From Acidovorax sp. SUPP3334 (GTDB lineage Bacteria; Pseudomonadota; Gammaproteobacteria; Burkholderiales; Burkholderiaceae_C), in NCBI RefSeq assembly GCF_030159055.1, contig NZ_BQXQ01000008.1:62001-126000 (forward strand): a DNA stretch of 64,000 nucleotides, read 5' to 3'. The translations under genes and the position numbers were made by a program. The notes under the pieces are model-generated. The model searched no databases and was not told where the DNA came from. It saw only the letters and a program-made list of their open reading frames with translations. Of this stretch, positions 50,355-58,063 are shown in pieces. Position 1 is the stretch's first letter. Every line of letters starts with the position of its first letter.

Positions 50355-52874
50355 ATGCGCCGGTGGCAGATCTCCCTGCGCACCGCCATTGCCGTCCCTT
50401 TCGCCGTGCTGTTCGCCGCCACCGTGGGGCTGCATGCATTCACCCAGCAGCGGCAGATCGGCCACCTGATCGACCAGGAGAGCGTGCGGCTGCTGAACGC
50501 GGTGATGCACACCTCGCAAGACCGGCTGTCGCGGTTCCTCTCGCGGCCCTTCGAAATACAGCGCGACATCGCCGATGCCATCGGCCGACATGGCCTTTAT
50601 CAGCCCGGCGACATGCGCCCCATTCACGAACACATTCGCGCGGTGTTCGATGCCCTGTACCGCGACGAGCGGCAGATCAGCCTGCTGAGCTTCGGCAGCC
50701 GTGACGGCGACTACACCGGCCTGCGCCGCGAGGCGGACAGCTATCGGCTGATCCTGAAGGACCGCTCCACCGAAGGGCTGATGCACGTTTACCAAAGCGG
50801 CACGCCCGATTCGGTGTCGGCATCGTTTCGCGGCTACGACCCTCGCGTGCGCCCCTGGTATGCGCCGGTGGCCCGCACGGGCAACCCTGGCTGGTCCCCC
50901 ATCTACACCACGGCCGGCGAGCGGGCCGATGTGACCATCTCCGCAGCCTCCGCCGTGGTCGCCAATGGCCAGATGGTGGGCGTGATGGAAGCCGACGTGC
51001 GGCTCGACACCCTCAACCATTTCCTGCGCGACGACCCCTTGCGCGGGCACGGCCATATCTTCATCCTGGACGTGGACCAGCGGCTGGTCGCACAGTCCGA
51101 AGGCGGCTCGGTGCTGTCGGAACAGCCCGTCTCCCGCACCGGCGAACGCGAGCGGCTCACCGCCGGGCTCAGCGCCAGCGCGCCCATCCGTGCCGCTGCG
51201 GCAGCCCTGCCGAGCACGCGAGCCGACGCGGGGACGGAGTTTCAATTCCAGCACAACGGCGAACGCTACTTCGCGCGCGTGACCCCGTTCACGCAGCAGC
51301 CCGGCATCGACTGGCGCATCGTGGTGCTGCTGCCCGAGTCCGACCTGCTGGGCGATACGCGCGTGATCAGCCGCCGCTACATGCTGGCAGCCAGCGGCAT
51401 CGCGCTGCTCGGTTTGCTGCTGGGCCTGTGGGTGGTGCAGCGCGTGGCGCGTCCCATCCTGCTCACGGCCGAGGCCGCCAACCGCCTGTCGCGCGGCGAC
51501 TGGGAACCGGGCCTGCTGCGCCACACCAGCGCACTGCGCGAGACCACCACCCTCATCCAGGCCTTCAACCAGATGGCCGACCGGCTGCGGCAATCGTTCC
51601 TGCAGATGCGCGAGCAGCTGCTGGGCGACCCGCTCACCCGCCTGCTCACCCGGCGCGGCCTGCTGGAGAAGGCCGACTGGCAGTCCCCCCGCTGGGCCGT
51701 ACTCAGCCTGGTGGGGCTGGACGCTTTTCGCGCCATCAATGACAGCGTGGGCTTCGGCACGGGCGACCGACTGATGCAGGCCATCGCCGAGCGCATGCGC
51801 CAGCGCCTGCCGGCCACGGTGCTGATGGCGCGCCTGGGCGGCGACGAATTCGCGCTGCTGCATCTGGACGGCGAAGCCGTGGCGGAAGACACCATCGGCA
51901 AAGCGGTGCTGGGGCTTTTCTCCACGCCGTTCTCGGCGGGTGCGGACGAGGTCATGCTCAACGCGTCGGTCGGCGTGGTGGCGGGGTCGCTGGCGGGCGA
52001 CCAACTGGCCGAATGGCTGCGCAACGGCAGCATCGCCCTGGGCGAGGCCAAGCGCCGCGGCCGCAACCAGTGCGTGGTGTTCGAGCCCTGCATGGTCGAG
52101 CAGTCGATGGAGCGCACGCGGCTGGCCATCGAACTGCGCCAGGCGCTGGAGAAAGGCCAGTTCCTCGTGCACTACCAGCCGGTGATCGACCTCGCCAGCG
52201 GCCGCGCCACGGGCGCGGAGGCGCTGGTGCGTTGGAACAGTCCTTCGCGGGGGCTGGTGCCGCCGGGCGTTTTCATTCCCATCGCGGAAGAGTCCGACCT
52301 CATCCTGGCGCTGGGCGACTGGGTGCTGCGCGCAGCCACGCACGCCATCGCGCACCAGCGGGCCCAATTGCCCGAGAGCTTCGATCTGCATGTGAACGTG
52401 TCCGCCCGCCAGCTCATCCAGTCGGACTTTCCCGCTACGCTGCAGCAGGTGCTGCGCGACAGCGGGCTGCCGCCGGACCACCTCACGCTGGAGCTGACCG
52501 AATCGGTACTGATCGAGGACGACGGCGTGACACAGGCTCGCCTGGCGGCCATCCGCGCGCTGGGCGTGAAGATCGCCATCGACGATTTCGGCACCGGGTA
52601 CTCATCGCTGGCCTATCTGAGCCGGCTGCCGTTCGACTGCCTCAAGATCGACCAGCGATTCGTGCGCAACCTGCTGCATTCGCCACAGGACGCCGCCATC
52701 GTGACCGCCGTGCTCAACATCGCGAAAGGGTTCGGCGTGACCGTGGTGGCCGAAGGCGTGGAAACCGAGGGCGAGGCGCGGCAACTGCGGGCCATGGGCT
52801 GCGCCCAGGCCCAGGGCTATTATTTCGGCCGGCCAGCGCCGCTGGAGCTTTTCGACCGTTCCGTTCGGGGATAA
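50355..52874 (+). CDS. GGDEF-EAL cyclic-di-GMP signalling protein with dCache sensor
   Basis: An 839-residue inner-membrane protein: TM1 (about 10-30), a long periplasmic dCache-like sensor (FRGYDPRVRPWYAPVAR; YTTAGERADVTISAASAV), TM2 (about 340-360, MLAASGIALLGLLLGLWVV), HAMP, GGDEF and EAL. The GGDEF signature is intact (RLGGDEFALL) but no RxxD inhibitory site is seen before it. The EAL domain has GAEALVRW, DDFGTGYSSLAYL and VVAEGVETEGE, consistent with an active phosphodiesterase. Net activity cannot be predicted. It is 165 bp downstream of the DUF1841 gene. Confidence 0.93.
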   Translation: MRRWQISLRTAIAVPFAVLFAATVGLHAFTQQRQIGHLIDQESVRLLNAVMHTSQDRLSRFLSRPFEIQRDIADAIGRHGLYQPGDMRPIHEHIRAVFDALYRDERQISLLSFGSRDGDYTGLRREADSYRLILKDRSTEGLMHVYQSGTPDSVSASFRGYDPRVRPWYAPVARTGNPGWSPIYTTAGERADVTISAASAVVANGQMVGVMEADVRLDTLNHFLRDDPLRGHGHIFILDVDQRLVAQSEGGSVLSEQPVSRTGERERLTAGLSASAPIRAAAAALPSTRADAGTEFQFQHNGERYFARVTPFTQQPGIDWRIVVLLPESDLLGDTRVISRRYMLAASGIALLGLLLGLWVVQRVARPILLTAEAANRLSRGDWEPGLLRHTSALRETTTLIQAFNQMADRLRQSFLQMREQLLGDPLTRLLTRRGLLEKADWQSPRWAVLSLVGLDAFRAINDSVGFGTGDRLMQAIAERMRQRLPATVLMARLGGDEFALLHLDGEAVAEDTIGKAVLGLFSTPFSAGADEVMLNASVGVVAGSLAGDQLAEWLRNGSIALGEAKRRGRNQCVVFEPCMVEQSMERTRLAIELRQALEKGQFLVHYQPVIDLASGRATGAEALVRWNSPSRGLVPPGVFIPIAEESDLILALGDWVLRAATHAIAHQRAQLPESFDLHVNVSARQLIQSDFPATLQQVLRDSGLPPDHLTLELTESVLIEDDGVTQARLAAIRALGVKIAIDDFGTGYSSLAYLSRLPFDCLKIDQRFVRNLLHSPQDAAIVTAVLNIAKGFGVTVVAEGVETEGEARQLRAMGCAQAQGYYFGRPAPLELFDRSVRG

Positions 52875-52919
52875 GCGTCGCAGTGCCGGCGCTCGGGACT
52901 GGCGCCGGGTGATCGGTGT

Positions 52920-53978
52920 TCAGTCGGCGGGAGTGGCCGCACGGCCGATGCGGCTCAGCGACACAAAACCCGAGCCTGAGACCCGTATGCCGACCTGCTG
53001 GTTCTGGGCGCCTGCCGACAAGGTCAGCGTCACACCGTCTTGCCCCAGTTCCCCCTCGCCCGGCCGATTGGCCCCCAGCACCGCCATGGCCTGCTGCAGG
53101 GCCGCCTCCACGAGGTTCGCGGCTGCCGCACCGGTTTCGCCGCGGTAGTGCGCCCCTTCGACGATGCAGCGAATGCCCTCGGAAAGCCGCGAAAATCCGA
53201 GGCGCCGGCCCTGTGCCAACCAGTTGGAGATGGCAAGGCTCACTTCCCGCGAAGAGACAGCGGCGTTCATCAGGCTGAGGCTTTCCAGCGCACCGAAAAG
53301 CGCAGGCAGCAGCGCTTGCAGCGCCACTTCAGCTGCGGTGCCGCGCTGCGCCGGGGTGGCCTGCAACAAGCCTGGCAGGGTGTTGGCCAGGTGGAGATAG
53401 ATCCGGTAGTAGTCGACAAACTCACGCGGTGTGTGCGCTTGGCGAATCGCGAACGCCGCGGCCTCTGCCTGCAATGCAGGGGACGGAACCGCGCCGCCCA
53501 CCGAAAACCCAGGCAACTCGCACAGTGCGACGCCATCGATGAAATCGATGCTTTGAAACACCGGTGCCTCGGCCACGCCCAGTGACCCGAGGAATGCCCG
53601 CGCCTTCTGGAACTCCGTCGCCGTCAGCAGCCGATGTTCTCGGAGGATGCGCTGCCCCTGAACCATCACCGCAGGGTCCGCGTCGCCCGCCTCCACGCGC
53701 GCCAGGGTCCGCAGATCGTTCAGCTCCAGCGTCATCAGCTTGGCCGGGCTGACCGTCAGGCCCAGGCCGGGGAGCAGCGCCAGCCCGGAGCCATGAAGGC
53801 CTTGCTGGATGTCGCTCACCAGCGCCGCTTCATCGGGGAAATGGTAGTGCGCACTGGGCGAAGTGGTCGCCCAGCGCAGCCATTGCAGGCCGCCATCGAT
53901 CAACGACAGGGCAACCTGCGCGGACTCCGACAACGTGGAAGACTGGGGCAGCACGTGCCCCGCGATGGAAATGCTCAT
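52920..53978 (-). CDS. Conserved protein of unknown function
   Basis: A 352-residue protein I do not recognise. It has no signal peptide or clear membrane helix, is rich in Ala and Leu, and is mainly helical. Distinct stretches are ARVEAGDADPAVMVQGQRIL, HTPREFVDYYRIYLHLANTL and a C-terminal beta-rich tail (VTLTLSAGAQNQQVGIRVSG). A GAGGGG ribosome site precedes ATG 53978. It converges on the GGDEF-EAL gene and is transcribed away from the cytochrome gene's terminator. It appears to be a single-gene unit. Confidence 0.6.
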   Translation of the reverse strand: MSISIAGHVLPQSSTLSESAQVALSLIDGGLQWLRWATTSPSAHYHFPDEAALVSDIQQGLHGSGLALLPGLGLTVSPAKLMTLELNDLRTLARVEAGDADPAVMVQGQRILREHRLLTATEFQKARAFLGSLGVAEAPVFQSIDFIDGVALCELPGFSVGGAVPSPALQAEAAAFAIRQAHTPREFVDYYRIYLHLANTLPGLLQATPAQRGTAAEVALQALLPALFGALESLSLMNAAVSSREVSLAISNWLAQGRRLGFSRLSEGIRCIVEGAHYRGETGAAAANLVEAALQQAMAVLGANRPGEGELGQDGVTLTLSAGAQNQQVGIRVSGSGFVSLSRIGRAATPAD

Positions 53979-54155
53979 GTGTTGACCCCTCTTGCCATGC
54001 AGGTTGGAATAAATAACGAACAGTGCGGCGGCGGAACACCGTCCATGAAACGATCGATGCAGCCGGCACGCCGCCATCCGGACGCCCGAAGTGCCGCGAC
54101 CAAAATATAACGCCCGCGCAGGGCCATCGTTCTTGCCATGAACCGGCCAAAAGAA

Positions 54156-54175
54156 AACCCGCCGGACGGCGGGTT
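54156..54175 (-). terminator. Intrinsic terminator of the cytochrome c gene
   Basis: Stem AACCCGCC (54156-54163) / GGCGGGTT (54168-54175) with a 4-base loop. Read on the minus strand it is followed by TTTTCTTTT, placing it 50 bp downstream of the cytochrome stop codon. Confidence 0.85.
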
Positions 54176-54224
54176 CTCAAAGCGGGGCCAGCAAGGCAAC
54201 GCGGGGGTTGGCCGGGTCAACGCA

Positions 54225-54890
54225 TCACCGAAAGCGCGACTGCGGAACCACTTGCAACTCGCCATCGAGCGAGCCGATGTAACCCGCCAGCGCCTTCAGT
54301 TCGGCGTTCGTGAACTGCTTGGCGATGCCCGCCATGATGGCGTTGGAGCGGCCCAGATGGGTGTTGTTCGGATCGGCCTTGTACGCTTTCAGCGCCACGA
54401 AAAGGTAGTCTGCGTGCTGGCCGGAAATCTTGGGGTACGACGGGTCGATGGGCTTGGAGAAGTTGTCTCCATGGCAGGACACGCACGCGCCCTTTTGCAG
54501 CAGTTGCGCCACCTGCACGCTCGGCTCGCGCGTGGGCTTGGCAGGCAGGTTGGCGCCCTCGCGCACCTGGGCAGCATAGTAGGCGGACACATCGGCGATG
54601 TCCTGGTCGGTGAGCGAATCGGCAATGCCGCGCATGGTCGGATGCTTGCGGTCGCCCTTCTTGTAGGCATTGAGCGCCGAGGTGATGTAGCGCTCGCCCT
54701 GCCCCGAAATCATGGGCACCTTGTGCACTTCGGGAAAGCTGGCCTGGTACCCTGGAATGCTGTGGCAGCCGATGCACATGGCGATCTTGCCTTGGCCCGC
54801 CTTGGCATCGCCCTTGGTCTCCTGGGCCTGCGAAACTGCGGTCACGCAAGCGACAGCCAGGGCGAATATCGTGGTCAACTTCTTGTTCAT
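54225..54890 (-). CDS. Diheme cytochrome c (c4-like)
   Basis: A 221-residue periplasmic diheme cytochrome. A signal peptide (MNKKLTTIFALAVACVTAVS, cleavage after AQA) is followed by two cytochrome c domains with CIGCH near residue 39 and CVSCH near residue 137, each with a downstream methionine (GIADSLTDQD region and AIMAGIAKQF). Cytochrome c4 proteins pass electrons to terminal oxidases such as the caa3 oxidase encoded at 6.4-11.2 kb. Start 54890 gives a normal signal peptide. It is divergent from the MoxR gene by 104 bp. Confidence 0.92.
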   Translation of the reverse strand: MNKKLTTIFALAVACVTAVSQAQETKGDAKAGQGKIAMCIGCHSIPGYQASFPEVHKVPMISGQGERYITSALNAYKKGDRKHPTMRGIADSLTDQDIADVSAYYAAQVREGANLPAKPTREPSVQVAQLLQKGACVSCHGDNFSKPIDPSYPKISGQHADYLFVALKAYKADPNNTHLGRSNAIMAGIAKQFTNAELKALAGYIGSLDGELQVVPQSRFR

Positions 54891-54994
54891 TTTGCGCGCA
54901 CAATCTCGTGGAAGTTTGTCGGTGCTCGGGCAGAAAACGATTATAGCCAGCGCCTTTCCAGGCCTTTTATCAACGATTACCCTATTTACGGCCC

Positions 54995-55849
54995 ATGAAA
55001 TTCCAAGGCTCACAGAGTTACGTTGCCACCCAGGACCTGATGCTCGCCGTGAACGCGGCCATCACCTTGCAGCGCCCGCTGCTCGTCAAGGGCGAGCCCG
55101 GCACAGGCAAGACGATGCTGGCCGAAGAGGTCTCGCGCGAACTGGGCATGCCGCTGTTGCAGTGGCACATCAAGTCCACCACCAAGGCGCAGCAGGGGCT
55201 GTATGAGTACGACGCCGTGAGCCGCCTGCGCGACAGCCAGCTGGGCGACGCCGACAGCAGCGAGCGCGTGAAGGACATCCGCAACTACATCGTGCAAGGC
55301 GTGCTCTGGCAGGCCTTCACCGCCGACCAGCCCGTGGCGCTGCTGATCGACGAGATCGACAAGGCCGACATCGAATTCCCGAACGACCTGCTGCGCGAGA
55401 TCGACCGCATGGAGTTCTACTGCTACGAGACGCGCGAGCTCATCCGCGCCAAGCACCGGCCCCTGGTCTTCATCACGTCCAACAACGAAAAAGAACTGCC
55501 TGACGCTTTCCTGCGCCGCTGCTTCTTTCACTACATCAAGTTCCCCGAAGCCGAGACGATGCGCAAGATCGTCCACGTGCACTTCCCCACGCTCAAGAGC
55601 GAGTTGCTCGCCGTGGCGATGAAGACGTTCTACGACGTGCGCGGCCTGCCGGGCCTCAAGAAAAAGCCATCGACCAGCGAACTCATCGACTGGCTCAAGC
55701 TGCTCGTGGCCGAAGACATTCCGCTCGAAGCTTTGCAAAGCGCCGACCAGAAGGTGTCCGTGCCGCCGCTGGTGGGAGCCTTGCTCAAGAATGAACAGGA
55801 TGTGGGCCTGTTCGAGAAGCTGGTGTTCATGAACCAGCGGAACCGATGA
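54995..55849 (+). CDS. MoxR-family AAA+ ATPase
   Basis: A 284-residue AAA+ ATPase distinct from the one at 23886. Walker A is GEPGTGKT (residues 33-40), Walker B is ALLIDEIDKAD, sensor 1 is FITSNNEKELPDAF and the arginine finger region is RRCFFHYIKFP. It is the compact CoxD/MoxR type that pairs with a CoxE VWA protein, which is found three genes downstream (56731). Such pairs mature metal-containing enzymes or complexes; no client is nearby. It is the first gene of this small operon. Confidence 0.92.
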   Translation: MKFQGSQSYVATQDLMLAVNAAITLQRPLLVKGEPGTGKTMLAEEVSRELGMPLLQWHIKSTTKAQQGLYEYDAVSRLRDSQLGDADSSERVKDIRNYIVQGVLWQAFTADQPVALLIDEIDKADIEFPNDLLREIDRMEFYCYETRELIRAKHRPLVFITSNNEKELPDAFLRRCFFHYIKFPEAETMRKIVHVHFPTLKSELLAVAMKTFYDVRGLPGLKKKPSTSELIDWLKLLVAEDIPLEALQSADQKVSVPPLVGALLKNEQDVGLFEKLVFMNQRNR

Positions 55850-55861
55850 AGGCCCCCCCCG

Positions 55862-56092
55862 ATGAGCAGCGCACGCCGCCTGCTGATGGAAGGCCTGTCC
55901 GACGCCGTGGGCTTCGTGGGCGGCGCGCTCGCAGGCTACTGGATCGGGCACCTGCTGGGCTTCGACATCTTTTCTTCGGGCTACGGCCCGTCCAGTCTGG
56001 CAGGCATTGCGCTCGTCGGCCTGGGCGGCGGCTTCGGCCTGCAAGCGGCGCGGCGCTGGCGCGTCAGCCGCGCACAGCGCGACAAGGAATGA
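55862..56092 (+). CDS. Small glycine-rich membrane protein
   Basis: A 76-residue protein with two hydrophobic, glycine-rich segments (GFVGGALAGYWIGHLLGF and LAGIALVGLGGGFGLQAA) and a basic tail. It lies 12 bp after the MoxR gene, and its stop overlaps a possible start (ATG 56089) of the acetyltransferase gene. The family is unrecognised. It appears to be co-transcribed with the MoxR/CoxE module. Confidence 0.7.
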   Translation: MSSARRLLMEGLSDAVGFVGGALAGYWIGHLLGFDIFSSGYGPSSLAGIALVGLGGGFGLQAARRWRVSRAQRDKE

Positions 56093-56100
56093 GTGGTTTT

Positions 56101-56703
56101 ATGGCTTTCGTCGAACCCGTGACCTTTCGCGACCGTGGCATCCGCCTGGAGCCTCTCGCGCTATCGCATGAAGAGGGCTTGCGCGCTGCGGCCACCGATG
56201 GTGCGCTATGGACGCTGCGCATCACCTCCGTGCCCGAGCCGCAGGATGTGCGCGCCTACATCGAAGCCGCCCTGGCCGGGTGCGAGCAGGGCCACCGGTT
56301 CGCGTTCGCCGTGGTGCAGGAAGACACCGGCAAGGTGCTGGGCACCACGAGCTACCACGACATCGTGCCGGCCGTGAAGCGGGTGGAGATCGGCTTCACC
56401 TGGTACGCCAAGAGCGTGCAGCGCACGCACGTCAACACCACCTGCAAGCTGCTGATGATGGGCCACGCCTTCGACACGCTGGGCTGCCACGTGGTGGGCT
56501 GGCGCACCGACAACTACAACTTCGCCTCGCAGCGCGCCATCGAGCGCCTGGGCGCCAGGAAGGACGGCGTGCTGCGCGGCCATGCGCTGCGCCGCGACGG
56601 CACCATCCGCGATACGGTGATGTACAGCATGCGCTCGGGCGAGTGGCCGGAAGCGCGCGCCCAGTTGCTATACCTTTTGCAGCAGCACCCCCTACTGGAA
56701 TAA
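56101..56703 (+). CDS. GNAT-family N-acetyltransferase
   Basis: A 200-residue acetyltransferase of the RimJ/RimL-like GNAT group. The beta-strand 4/5 region TSYHDIVPAVKRVEIGFTWY and the acetyl-CoA segment RTHVNTTCKLLMMGHAFD, with later NYNFASQRAIERLGARKDGVLR, are typical. The substrate is unknown. ATG 56101 is placed 12 bases from AAGGA; ATG 56089, overlapping the previous stop, would add four residues. The last residues (LLYLLQQHPLLE) and the stop codon are encoded by a copy of the dispersed repeat (56675-56729). Confidence 0.85.
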   Translation: MAFVEPVTFRDRGIRLEPLALSHEEGLRAAATDGALWTLRITSVPEPQDVRAYIEAALAGCEQGHRFAFAVVQEDTGKVLGTTSYHDIVPAVKRVEIGFTWYAKSVQRTHVNTTCKLLMMGHAFDTLGCHVVGWRTDNYNFASQRAIERLGARKDGVLRGHALRRDGTIRDTVMYSMRSGEWPEARAQLLYLLQQHPLLE

Positions 56704-56729
56704 GCGCTGGAAGGCTAAAAGGCTCAAAC
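56675..56729 (+). repeat. Dispersed hairpin repeat, copy G, over a gene end and the next leader
   Basis: TTGCTATACCTTTTGC, then CCCCCTACTGGAATAAGCGC and TGGAAGGCTAAAAGG, follow the block order of copy C read on its minus strand (CCCTAGTGAAATATGCGC, TGGAAGG). It supplies the last codons and TAA stop of the acetyltransferase gene and the leader of the CoxE-like gene. Confidence 0.65.
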
Positions 56730-56730
56730 C

Positions 56731-57918
56731 ATGCTGATCGACTTCTTCTACACGCTGCGCGCCGGGCAACTGCCGGTGTCGGTGAAGGAATACCTCACGC
56801 TGCTGGAAGCCTTGCAGGCCGGCGTGGTGGGGCCGAACTCGGACGATGCCTGGAGCCTGGACGATTTCTACCACCTCGCGCGCACCGTGCTCGTGAAGGA
56901 CGAGAAGCACTTCGACAAGTTCGACCGGGCTTTCGGCGCCTATTTCAAGGGCGTGGAGATGGTGGCCGACTTCCGCAAGGACATTCCTGCCGACTGGCTG
57001 CGCAAGATCCTGGAGCGCGAACTCACGCCCGAGCAGAAGGCCGCCATCGAGAAGATGGGCTGGGACGAGCTGATGGAGACGCTCAAGAAGCGCCTGGAAG
57101 AGCAAAAGGAACGCCACGAAGGCGGCAACAAGTGGATCGGCACGGGCGGCACCAGCCCGTTCGGCCACGGCGGCTACAACCCCCAGGGCGTTCGCATCGG
57201 GGGCGCCGGCAAGAACAAGAGTGCGGTGAAGGTGTGGGACCAGCGCGCCTACAAGGACTACGACGACACGCAGGAACTGGGCACGCGCAACATCAAGGTC
57301 GCACTGCGGCGGCTGCGCAAGTTCGCGCGCGAAGGCCACGAGATGGAACTGGACTTGGCCGACACCATCCGCAGCACGGCGGCGAACGCGGGGTATCTGG
57401 ACATCAAGATGATTCCCGAGCGCCACAACAACGTGAAGGTGCTGCTGCTGATGGACGTCGGCGGCACGATGGACGAGCATGTGCAGCGCGTGGAAGAGCT
57501 TTTTTCCGCCGTGAAGACGGAGTTCAAGCACCTGGAGTGCTATTACTTCCACAACTGCGTGTATGACTTCATGTGGAAGAACAACCGCCGCCGCTTCGCC
57601 GAGAAGTTTCCGACCTGGGACATCATCCGCAAGTACAACAAGGACTACAAGCTCATCTTCGTGGGCGACGCCACCATGAGTCCGTACGAGATCCTGCAGC
57701 CGGGCGGCAGCGTGGAATACAACAACGAAGAGGCCGGGGCCGAATGGCTGCAGCGGCTGATCCACGCCTTTCCCCGCTTCGCATGGATCAACCCCGAACC
57801 CCAGGGCGTGTGGCAGTACCGGCAGAGCATCGGCATCATTCAGCAGATCGTGGGCCAGCGCATGTACCCGCTGTCGCTGAAGGGCCTCGAAGAGACGATG
57901 CGGCTGCTGTCCAAATAA
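56731..57918 (+). CDS. CoxE-like VWA domain protein
   Basis: A 395-residue protein of the CoxE/COG3825 type. The helical N-terminal part (VSVKEYLTLLEALQAGVVGP, DFYHLARTVLVKDEKHFDKF) is followed by a glycine-rich segment and a VWA-like domain from about residue 230. Its metal site reads LLMDVGGTMDEH, a degenerate form lacking the usual DxSxS. It is the expected partner of the MoxR ATPase at 54995. The 5' leader is repeat-derived (copy G). No terminator is evident after the stop. Confidence 0.9.
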   Translation: MLIDFFYTLRAGQLPVSVKEYLTLLEALQAGVVGPNSDDAWSLDDFYHLARTVLVKDEKHFDKFDRAFGAYFKGVEMVADFRKDIPADWLRKILERELTPEQKAAIEKMGWDELMETLKKRLEEQKERHEGGNKWIGTGGTSPFGHGGYNPQGVRIGGAGKNKSAVKVWDQRAYKDYDDTQELGTRNIKVALRRLRKFAREGHEMELDLADTIRSTAANAGYLDIKMIPERHNNVKVLLLMDVGGTMDEHVQRVEELFSAVKTEFKHLECYYFHNCVYDFMWKNNRRRFAEKFPTWDIIRKYNKDYKLIFVGDATMSPYEILQPGGSVEYNNEEAGAEWLQRLIHAFPRFAWINPEPQGVWQYRQSIGIIQQIVGQRMYPLSLKGLEETMRLLSK

Positions 57919-58063
57919 CCCGGCCGGGCAGCGCAGCGCGCGCCGCTGTCTGACAGCGACTGCACACTTTTCAGGCCATAGTGCCCCCAATTGCTGCCGC
58001 GCCCTTCAGGGCGCAGCAGCTTGGCCGCCCTTCCCTGCCTGCCCTTTCAAAGCCCTCTTTTAC

